Shown: one piece after another, positions 25,041 to 37,000 of the stretch
Layout of the letters: each line of letters opens with the position of its first letter
Position numbering within the stretch: the stretch's first letter is position 1
Assembly (NCBI RefSeq): GCF_954871325.1
Contig: NC_088776.1
Span: 49,742,569 to 49,806,568, forward strand
Direction of reading: 5' to 3'
Length of the DNA stretch: 64,000 bases
Source of the DNA: Gordionus sp. m RMFG-2023
Taxonomy: Eukaryota > Nematomorpha > Gordioida > Chordodea > Parachordodidae
Made by a program: the position numbers and the translations under genes
The notes under the pieces: model-generated
The model's input: only the letters and a program-made list of their open reading frames with translations
Database searches by the model: none
What the model was told of the DNA's origin: nothing

Positions 25041-28000
25041 ATGAATTTTGTTGATTATTTACAAAAGAAGAGTAATATTTTACATAATCCAAATATATGT
25101 CATATATTCCTAGAATATTATGTGAATAAAAATGTGAATTTATTAGCAACCATTAGGGATGATGATTTTAGAGGTAAATAATTTTAGTTATTTAAAAAAA
25201 CTTTAATAATTAATAAAGCTTGGACTTCCGAAGATAAAATTTTGCTATTAATGAATTGGGGAACTTTCATTAATGAACAGTCATCAACATATAGCTTATA
25301 TTACAAGAATTTTATATATCCACCTATCTTTTATGACAAAATTACTTGTGATTTTATTTATTTTGATCACGTATTAGAACATAATATAATTTATGACAAA
25401 TTAAAACACATTGACATGCTAAAGTTAATCAATATATTTCAAAATGAGACTAATATGTATTTGAGATTAGGTATATCATATTTTGATATATTCAGATTTA
25501 TATAGGGCTAGCTCAAAGTCTACTGGTGATGCAATCTAAAGGCCAAAAATAATTTTTTGAAACAAATATTACTATAATAATAAAATATTAATGAAAACTA
25601 GAGCTTGCCCTGAAATTAGATAGCTATAAATAGAAAAATATTTATTCCTTTTATAATCTCAAAATAATTAGGTTATAATCTGCAAAAATGTTCTATGTCA
25701 TTATGTGATAAATCATTACTAATAATAGCAAATACTTCACTTAAAGAAGGAAATATAACTAGTGCTGAGGCCAAATATATATTTGAAATGACTGGCATCT
25801 TGGGTAATCAATGGCCTTTAATCAGTGCAGCCTTAAGAAGACCTGCACTTCTTGTTAAAAACTTTTACAAAAATTCTTTGCAATTTTTACCCTATGATAC
25901 ACTCTCTCAATCTATTACTTTGCTGAACAAGAGTGATATGTTGGCAGGAAGGGAACATCCTGAAGCACAATTAGGTCAGAGAATATTCTATATTAATATT
26001 TCACCAAATATACTACTTCTAAGGTGTTAGCCATTAAGTTATTAGGTTAAAAATAATGAAAGCTTAAGATGGGGTCAATTAAACCCTCTTTTAAAATGGC
26101 TATATCACATTATCGAGCTTTAATATTTAAAATATGTACCTTTAAGTTAACCTTAAATATTTGAAGATTGGATGATAAATTATAAATAAAAAATAAATGA
26201 TGGTATTTTTTTGAATTTTTATTTAAACTGGATTGGGCCTAAAAAATTTTGAGTTGGGTCAGTATTAAATATTATAATATATCAATTTTGTGAGATAAAA
26301 TTCATATTTTTAAAAATTTTTGAGGGAATCAAGGCACTAAAATTTTATTTGTTTATAGATTTTTTTTTATATTAGAAAAATTATTTTATTTTATTTTTAT
26401 GTAGGAACAGGGTTGTCAGGTAAAAATTATTTGATTGTGGTAGATTTCATAATAAAATTTTATCATTTTAAATTTATACAAATTTGAGGATATGATATGC
26501 CATTAATTATAAAAAAACCCATACTTTTTTAGGTTATCAGATAAAGCATACATATAGAATACGATTAGTAAGAGATTGAATATCTTGATTTTAATTTCTT
26601 TTTTTGGGCATAATTCATAATATTTTTATATAAAAACATGATTTTTTAAATAATTTTGGAAATTTCAAAAATGTAGTAAAATTGTTGTGGTTCAGATGAG
26701 TGGTAGATTTTGACTTTAAAAAAATTGTGGTAAGTCAATTATGGTAGACTTAGCAACCCTTTTTAATAAACTAGGCTAGGCACAATATATATTTTATTTT
26801 GGGTATAAAATCATGGTTTGAAAAAAAAATCTGGAAATTTCAAAAATGTAGTAAAATTGTTGTGGTTCAGATGAGTGGTAGATTTTGAGTTTAAAAAAAT
26901 TGTGGTAAGTCAATTATGGTAGACTTGGCAACCCTTTTTAATAAACTAGGTTAGGCACAATATATATTTTATTTTGGGTATAAAATCATGGTTTGAAAAA
27001 AAAATCTTCAAAGATTTTTTGAAATCTTGAACAAGAAATCTTTGAAGATCAAAATTTTAAGATTTTTTATATTAAAAAATCCCATGGGATTATATCTTTT
27101 GTGATTTTTTGCTAAAATCTTCAAATTAAACCTCTTAAGATTTTGATAATTTTTTTGGGAAGATTACTCAAAGATTTTATTTTAGATTTATTTTATTTTT
27201 TTGTTTATTATTATATTTATTTTTAGATAAAATAATTTGATGTAAATATTTTTTTAATTTTAATTTTTATATTATTTTATGGAATATTTATATTATAATG
27301 TTAATTTTTAAGACTTTTTCCAGAATGTATAAAATATAAATAAATTTAGAAGAAAAATGATAACATAAGCTATTTTTAACATAAAAATAAGATCTAAATC
27401 ATTTTTCTTCATTTACAAAAATTTTTTTTTTTTGAATTATATAGAAATTAATAAAAATTTATTCAAAATATATTTATTTGGGTAATTTTTATGAAATAAC
27501 TATATTTTTAAAATATGTTATTTTTTGTATTTTATTTTCGTTTTTTTTCTTTATATTTATTTTTTTTATAAGGCCCTGTTTAAAAGGGTTTTTTAGTAAT
27601 TTGCAATTAATTAATTTTGAGGTTTTTTTCAAAACATTTAAGACACAGCCTGTTATTTTTATTTTTAGTTATTTTCAAAGGTGATTTTTTAATATAATAT
27701 TTTAATTAGGGCTGTGCCGATCCACATATTTTTCACCGATCCGGTCCGATATTTCCCGATATTGCTTCACACCCGATCCGATACCGATCCGATATTTTTG
27801 CTGATTATTAATCACTCCCGTTTGAACCAAATGTAATTAAGAAATCAATATTTTTTATGCAAAAAATCCAATTAGGAATTTAATTTAATTTTTTTATTTC
27901 TACAATTAAGACTATAATAAAAAAATATATATTTAATAATATATCCATTTTATGTTGGTATGAATTATAAAATTGTAATATTTAATATATAAAATTATAA

Positions 28001-31000
28001 TATATTAGATTTTTTTAATAAATATGAGAGCCTCTAGATTTTATGGGAATAAGCTTCTACTATATGGACTATCTATATCTCCTGCCGTACTGAAGGCAGA
28101 CTCAGATGATTACGCAGATAACGCATTTTGCAAAATTATCTTTGTCTTTTGTAAAATATTTGCATAATTCATATACCAATGAAGATAAGGCAAAAAAAAA
28201 ACTAAATAACTATCAAAATTAATCAGAAAATCTAAACTGGCCAAGATCTAAATATAAAAATAACTTACTGAAAGTCAAAAATCGCAAGAATCAGAAACGT
28301 ACTCAAGCTAAGAAAAATGTGATACTTTAGGGTTTTTAAATAATCTTTTATTTCTTTAATATCCAAAATTAATTCACTTTAAACAATAATTTTATTAAAT
28401 TCGAGCACAAATAAAATAATTTTCATATATCAAAAAATTAATGAACATTAAAATCATTTTTCATAAAAACGATAAAAAATAATAATAATTAAAAAAGTTA
28501 AAATGATTGACATTTCAACTAAAAAAAACATTGCAATTTACGACAACCATATTTAAAATATTCTTTTATATAAATATAAAAATTGGCGTTATTTAAAAAG
28601 ATTTAAAATAAATAAAACTTTGGGTGTTCCTTTCTATTTTTATAAAAAAAAACTTTTAAAATACTATAAATCTATTTTAAAAAAGAAATAAAATTTAAAA
28701 AAATTATTTAGAAAATATTATAATAATGTAAAAAAATATACATAACATAAAATAAAATAACAAAAAAAGAAAAGAAAAGTAAAAAAATCGGATCGGGTTT
28801 TTACAGGTATCGGCCCGATCCTATATTTTTAGGAAACGCTAAATATAGGTATAGATCCGATCCGATATTTAATATCGCCACAGCCCTAATTTTAATGAAT
28901 TGTTTTTAATGGTGATTTTTTAATAATGCTGATATTCTCTCTATATTTTTTTTATTAAATTTTTTTTAAATAATATTTTTATGCACTATTTTTAAATTGG
29001 GAAACAGCATCAAAAATAACGCATAAAATAAAATTTTAATAAAAATATATATATTAAAAAATAATTATATAGAAAAAAAAATCACCTTTAAAAATACCTC
29101 AAAAAATAAAATATATATAATATACTTTAAATAAAATTATATAGAAAAAATTTACATTAAAAATAACTCATAAAATATTATATAGAAAACCTTTAAAAAT
29201 AAATGCATTTATAAAAATAAAAATTCAAATATATATTTAATATTAAAACAAATATTTACATCAAATTATTTTATTGAATAATTAATAAATTTCAAAAAAA
29301 ATCTTTGAGCAATCTTCTCATAATAATGATCAAAAAAATCTTAAGAGATTTAATCCCAAAAGATTTTCCACGAGATTTTTTACAAAAAAATTATGAAGAT
29401 TTTAAAATATTTTGAACAAAAATCTGGGAAGCTTTTTTTTGACGAGCATTTCAAACTTTGTATAAAATTGAATAATTTTTTTACAGAATCCTTCATATTA
29501 AATTAATAAATAAAATAGACAGCCTAAAAAAATTAATATTTTGGATGCGAATTTTTTCAATATAACATAAAGAATATGGGGTACATGTGAATGTATGCCC
29601 AAGGTAGGAGTAAAATGTGGAATGATTTGAAATATATTTGTTGATAAAGTTTAAAAACATGTAGGGGAGATTTGGTATGAATGACCATGATTTTGCTATT
29701 TTCAAATAAGGGATTAAAAATTATGTTTAACCAAGAAAATTTAGTATCAATGTGTAACCCAATTTTTATTCCTTATAAAATTTGAAGCAAGGCTCTATCT
29801 ATTAGTTTTTGAGCTAGATGAGGTTATTTGAAAGTTGTTTTTCTAGCCAGTCAAAACATGATATTTATTTACTGGCCATAATAAGAATTTTATTATAATT
29901 ATAAAATATTACAATATAAATACCTGTAAAAGGACCCATGTCAATATTTGTCATTATTTAAAAACCTAATCATGCACTAATTTAATTAATATTAACATCT
30001 CAAATTATTATCAAATTCATATTTAATGATAATAGTTTATAAATTATTACCTCAATTATTTGTATATTACACATTCTTATTTTAATATAAAATTAACCAC
30101 TTATCTATTTAATTATTTAATTGTTATCTTAATTTTCCACATGTTAAAATGAGTATTTCATTAATTTAATCATTAATCAATTTAAAAATTTATGATGCTT
30201 AATAAACTTTATTAGGCAATTGTTATGATTACACAACAATCATGAGAGTCAAATCATTTATAAATGAGGAAATTATAATATATTTATTTATGTAAATAAT
30301 AAACAAATAAATCATTATGCCTAAAACATTTAGCATGAGCCATTTCTTTACAATGAATACATTTAATTCACTCTTTCCATTTCTTGCTCTTCGAATATTT
30401 CTTCTTATATATAATGAAAAGCCACTCATCATTATTCTTCTTAGATATAGGAAACTAACTCATATTTTTACTAAATCATGTGCAAATATTATCAAAAAAT
30501 AAATGATTTTTAACATAATAAAAATTTATATAATTAAATCTATGATAAGTGATAACTAATTATTTAACAGGTAATTCTAAAATATAAATAATACCATTAA
30601 AAAATGCTTTAACATAACATATTTATATGTTTTAACTATTTTATGCTAAACCCCATGAATGATTTGCTAGCTTGTCTTGAATTATATAATCTTTTAAAAT
30701 TTCCTCCTGAGGTTTGGAAAATATAAATAATCTATTTAAATTCTAATCCATATTTAGATATTGCAAAGTCTTGTATTTTTACATTGCTTCTTAAATTTGT
30801 TCTAGGAATATTAAATTTAATCAATACTGATAGTGTGGAATTTTTATTAATATATATCATCAATTGCAAATTAGTTTATCTTTGCATCAAATGTTGTTTT
30901 AAGCAATTTTCATTTCAATATGAATGTGGAATTTTGTCCAGTCAATACATATACTCACCATTCTATTTTCATTAATTTATGTATATTAAAGAATAAGCTC

Positions 31001-34000
31001 TAATTATTTTTGTGAATAATGCTTAATGCCTATAATATTTATATAAAATATCAGCAATTTAAATGAGTAAATTTTTCACTAAAAAAAATGTATAACATGA
31101 TTTTTCTAGAAAGAGGTACTAAAAACAGTTTATTTAAAATATTTTTTTATTGGATTGCTCTATTCAATAAATGAACTTAGACAAAGTACATATTAACTAA
31201 TTTTGAGAGAAATTGATCCAATAGATTACAAGAAAGGGTGCTGGCCAGTCTTCAAACATGGCAATTTATGCCACATCTTCCCTAATAGTTAAAAAACTAA
31301 AATAAAGATTGATTTAAATCAATAAATAAAATCAGACTGGGTGGACAAAATAGTTTTTATTTTGGCAGGCTTTTTGGGACAATTAAAAAAAATCTGTTCA
31401 TGACTGGGCCATGCTGGACAGATTTTTTAAAAAAGTTTTGGCCCATACTTAACAATTGCTCCTGATGTACCCTTGGCTAAAACCCTAAGTTAGTCTTTTT
31501 TTAAATTGGCCAAATCTAGTTTTAACAACGTTAAGTTGAATGTGTGACTGATTACATATATTTTAAATCCTTTTCCTATTGTAGATATATAACAAAAAAA
31601 TAACCTCCAATTTTTGGCTATCTATATTTAAATTTTTTTAAAAATATTATAAAATAAACTGATTATTTAAATAATCCTATAAAAAAAATTATCGGCCCGA
31701 TTCGATATTTAATATAGCACAGCCCACTTAATTCTTCATAATTTGAATAGAAATTAATAACGTACCAATATGGGGGGAGGGTGCTTCTATAAAATTTTTA
31801 TCTGAGTACTTGGAACGCAACAAAACTAGTGTACTGAAAAGTTAAAAAGTAGGAAAAAAAATTGAACCGCTAGAAAACCATAACTAAAATTAAAACGTGT
31901 TCCGTTTGGTTTAATAATATATAAATGACATTTATTCCTTTGATAAAAAGAATAAGTATTTCAATAACTAAACATTTAGTATTTTAAATATATAAAGCAA
32001 TAGCTGGTATGTCTTCTAATAAACTTTCGTTATCAACTCAAACATCACAATTGTCATATCCAGAAATTATCTGTACAACATCTAATAGTAATGAAAGATC
32101 CTCAATAGAAGAAGCTGAAAACACTACCTTAAAAACTATTAAGAAGAATAGTAAGAAAGGAACCGCAAAGCTTCAAAACATATTAAAATATCAAACATCT
32201 ATTGAAAGTACAATCGAGAAAGTTTCTAATCCTAGCTCCCAATCCTTTGAAACATGCAGCGGCCATAATTCTATAAAATTGACCCCCAAAAGCGAATATC
32301 GCGACGATGTCACACCCATTAAAATAATCCGGCAAGATGCTGATAATTATTGGGGGCGGGCGACTGAAAAACGAATGCTTTACTGTATAGAATCCTATTT
32401 CACGAATTGCATGTCTTTAAATGTTCACGAACTGTCACAGAAGATAGGCATAGATCAGTTGGATTCTCTCCTTAAAAATCTCACTCTCCCTTGGGTCGAA
32501 GTTATGCGTTATTTAGATAGTAAAGAGGGAAGCTATCAGGAGTTACTTACAAAAAACTCTATCGAACTCGAACATTATTGGTAAAAATTTAATAAAGCAT
32601 TAGTATATTTAATGGAAGTTTTTTTAAAAAATATTTCTTATATAAACTTATACATTGCAAAAATTTAGTGTTGTTAAACAACTCATTTTGAGCCGATTTT
32701 TTAAAAGGCTAACTTAATATTTTAGCCAAAAAATATTGGCTAAGTCTCGAGATTTTGATAATATATGTATAGACCATTGTTCCTTCGATGAGCAAAATAT
32801 TCAGGCTTGCATAATATTTTACTGGATGAAATAATGAGTTAGCCTTTTTAAAAATCGGCTCAAAACGAACCGTTTAACAACACTCTCAAATTACAAATAA
32901 AAGTTATCCTTAATTATATTTTAACATTTTTTATTTCCGGTCATATAAGTAATATAGTAATGAAGATTTCATTATTTTAAATAAAAAGGATTTTTTAAAA
33001 GGCTAACTCAATATTTTAGCCAAAAAATATTGGCTAAGTCTCGAGATTTTGATAATATATGTATAGACCATTGTTCCTTCGATGAGCAAAATATTCAGGC
33101 TTGCATAATATTTTACTGGATGAAATAATGAGTTAGCCTTTTTAAAAATCGGCTCAAAACGAACCGTTTAACAACACTCTCAAATTACAAATAAAAGTTA
33201 TCCTTAATTATATTTTAACATTTTTTATTTCCGGTCATATAAGTAATATAGTAATGAAGATTTCATTATTTTAAATAAAAAGGATTTTTTAAAAGGCTAA
33301 CTCAATATTTTAGCCAAAAAATATTGGCTAAGTCTCGAGATTTTGATAATATATGTATAGACCATTGTTCCTTCGATGAGCAAAATATTCAGGCTTGCAT
33401 AATATTTTACTGGATGAAATAATGAGTTAGCCTTTTTAAAAATCGGCTCAAAACGAACCGTTTAACAACACTCTCAAATTACAAATAAAAGTTATCCTTA
33501 ATTATATTTTAACATTTTTTATTTCCGGTCATATAAGTAATATAGTAATGAAGATTTCATTATTTTAAATAAAAAGTAATTTGCAAAAAAAGTGGATATA
33601 GAACAATATAATACTCCCCTACAAAAAATAGACGCTCACAATATGTAAAAGAGTAGTGATGCAAAATTATTCCATTTGAGCCGATTTTTTAAAATGGTTA
33701 ACTACAGGAAAATATTACGCAAGCCTGAAGATTTTGCTCATAGATGGCATAGGTTTGGACATCCTAGCGAAATCTCTAAGCTTATGCAATATTTTTTCGG
33801 ACTAAAATATTGAATTAGCCGTTTTAAAAAATCGGCTCAAATGCAGCGATTTTGCATCACTATAGAAGAGCCTTATTATTTCCTCTCCTCATTGCATAAT
33901 CTTCTCATTTGTAAATATTAATTTTAATTTGGTTCTAGGAAATTTTAAAAAATTTACTAACACAATCATAAAATCAAGATCGCAAATGCCATTAAAAAAA

Positions 34001-37000
34001 ATATTTAATTACAGGGTTTAATTTTAAAAATTTTTTAACTACGAATATTTGCATTTAAGAATAATTTAAATTTATTCTCCAAATTTTTTAAATATTATTC
34101 GTATAAATTTCGAATGGACTATCGAATAATTTTCCGATACTAATTGCGGTAGATAGTATAATTCGCAACTAGGTGGAGTAATCGAAATGAGAAATAAATT
34201 AGGCATGTTGCTCTATAAATTTTAATATTTTAAAGTAAACTTGCAAAGCCTTATTGCTTGATTTATATTATCAACTGTTATGAGGATGACTGATCAGATG
34301 ATTTCGTCTTATTATTACCACTGTCAGTATAGCATATTATAATATACGCCTTTTGTCTTAACAATTACCCCCCCCCCCTCCCATCCAACTTAATTTTTCA
34401 CAATATGTTGTTTATCACCAAAAACCTTCTAATAATTTTTTTTCTTCTAAATATAATAAATTTTTTATATCTAAGAAAAAAATATCATTTATAAAAAAAT
34501 TATTTTCCAATCGCTTGCAAGGGTTAATGTCTTAAGGGAGAAATATATAAGCAAATTGCAGCAAAACAACACAAACACCGATAGCATTCCACATTCCACA
34601 ACTTCGAAGGTACAGATCCCAAGTATTGATATCTTAAAGGACAAAAACTGCCACGGAACTCCTACGTCAAAAAGGATTCAAATTGAAATAAGTGATATCC
34701 AGTGTGACAACCTTGAAAGCTGCGATAAAACTTTGAAAATGACTCAAGCCAAAAGTTTACCTTTTAATAGAACTTGTAATGAATTATGTTTTTTTTCTAC
34801 TTTGCAGTAGCCACTATCCAGTTTCCTTACTGGCCAAATTTTTTCACATACTTTACCGCGAAAAAGATATTTTCACATATAGCATAAACACATTTTCAAG
34901 AATGCTATACGATTATTACCAGGAGTACAAAAAGAATTTAGTTACAGATGTAGATTTTTGTAAAAAAAAGATCTTAGATATAAATATAAGTATCGTATTA
35001 AAAATATCAAGATATCAGTACAAGATACCAGGGATATGAATCCGAACCCTCTGAACCCGTATGTTCTTGCTAAATTCGAACTCCTTTTCAAAGTGGAGAG
35101 TATATAAAAAATTCATGAAAACTATAAAAAACCTTAACATTTTCAAAAAAATTTCAGTTTTTTGTCTTCATTTTGTTGAATATTTTTTATTATTTTGGAA
35201 AATCCATATGCTCTAAGTAGGAATACATTGCTTATCTTGTTTTTATATCATTTTTAGAAATTAAAATATTGGGACAAAATCATACAATCATCAAAATACA
35301 TTTTTTCTAGATATTCAATTTATTTAATATACACAAGCAATTAAGTTCCTTGAAATGCATTGCGATTGAATAAAACATTTAAAATTAAAATATAAATTAA
35401 ATTAATTTTAATTTTTTTGCTAATAAATTATGTTTATATGTAGTAGAATTAAAATAATTAAATAAATGTAATTTTACTAATATTTAGTCGATATTTCTTT
35501 ATGCACTCCAAACCCTGATCCGAACCTTTTTAAAATTTTTATCTCTGAACCCGGACCCTGTTTTTTGTCGAATGGCCACATCCCTGCAAGATATAAAAGG
35601 ATCTAGTATCTCAGATACAAGTATTACGGTTGAATTACGATTACTACAAAAATATTATAGCGAATGTATTACCATAAAATTATTTCTATTTGTTTCGTAT
35701 CTAAATTTTATTGCTCTAAAAAATAATTAATATTTATCTCAAATTTAAAAAAAAACATATGGACACATAATTTAGCCCACAATTTTTTATATAATAGTAA
35801 TCTGATCCTACTCCTAACCAAAATCATACCTTTAAAGACACATATTCAAGATGAAATTAAACTGATCATGTAAGGCTGATATTTAACCATAAGTAATGTT
35901 CCATCTTTGAATTGGATTAGAATAATAAACGGATATTTTACATTTTAAATTAAATTTGAATCAGATAATTTTTTTTTTTATATTTGAGTCGGAATTGGAA
36001 TGAATTTCTTTTTAATATTTCACGAATATTTTATGAAAAATATTTTTTATAAGTTTTTTTGTAGTTTATACTTAGTTATTTAAAAAAAAATTTGCCACTG
36101 TTTAAAATAAATATGAGGAGTATCTATTTCTATTGCTGTTTTAATGATGGCTGTGAATCATTTTTTGTTCGGATTCAGGGCTTAAATTATTTTAAAAATA
36201 AAATATATAATATCACGAGATTAATATTTACCCAAGACTATATTTTTATAAAAAAAGGGAGAGTTTTTAATTAATAAATGAAAATATCTTCAACTCGGAA
36301 CCCTAAATTAAAAATAGTTCAGATCAGCCAAAAATCATTAAGATTTTCAGGTTTCTCAGCCATGTTTTTAATTATTTAGGTAGAAAATTATTATTTGCAG
36401 AAGAATATATATTTGGTGAATGTAAAATTTAAATAATCTGTATTTTTTGCAACGAATTCAAATTTTTGCTTTTGAAAAATACGTAACTTTCGTAATTTAA
36501 TTGTTGTTAGAAAAATTTGCAATCACAGATTATAAAATACAATACTCATTGCTAACACTTCGCTTTCTAGACTCCCCAAGCCCATTATACTGAGCCCCCC
36601 CTCTAATTAGCATATTAAATAAATAATGGCTATATATGCTGACTAGGGACTTCAAAATCGAAATTATTTGGCCCAGGTTTGCCCACAGCCTGCTAGAAAT
36701 TTTTTAGATCTAGGCCGGCTCAAGGCTTTAGTTAAAAAGCTGGAGGAAAGAAATCATTTTATTCCTATTTTTACGAGGTATGATATGAAAATGATCAGTA
36801 AATATTTTTCACCTTATTTTTTTAAAACTTTTCTCATTTTTTAATTGCGATATTCAATTAGCCAAAAAAAGGAATATGTTAGGAATAGGAAATATAATAT
36901 TAATATTTTTCGGGCTACAGGTTAGACCTATATTTATTGATGATATTACCGCTGGCCTAGTTCATACTATCCTGTAGGGCTCTAGGTGACTAAAAAAAGT

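Larger units (their letters stand above)
25975..31997. other. 6 kb intron of the TTF1-like gene
   Basis: Holds a MITE with tandem duplication (26408-26998) and a family I element (27707-28888). 31690-31727 is a family I right-end relic (TATCGGCCCGATTCG, AGCACAGCCC). Open frames at 30229-30975 have no recognisable domain. The rest is AT-rich. Confidence 0.55.

Noticed and set aside
30229-30975. Frames on both strands, one with a KCIHCKEMAHAKC stretch
   Set aside because: Cys/His spacing does not fit a zinc knuckle or BED finger; the opposite strand is equally open.
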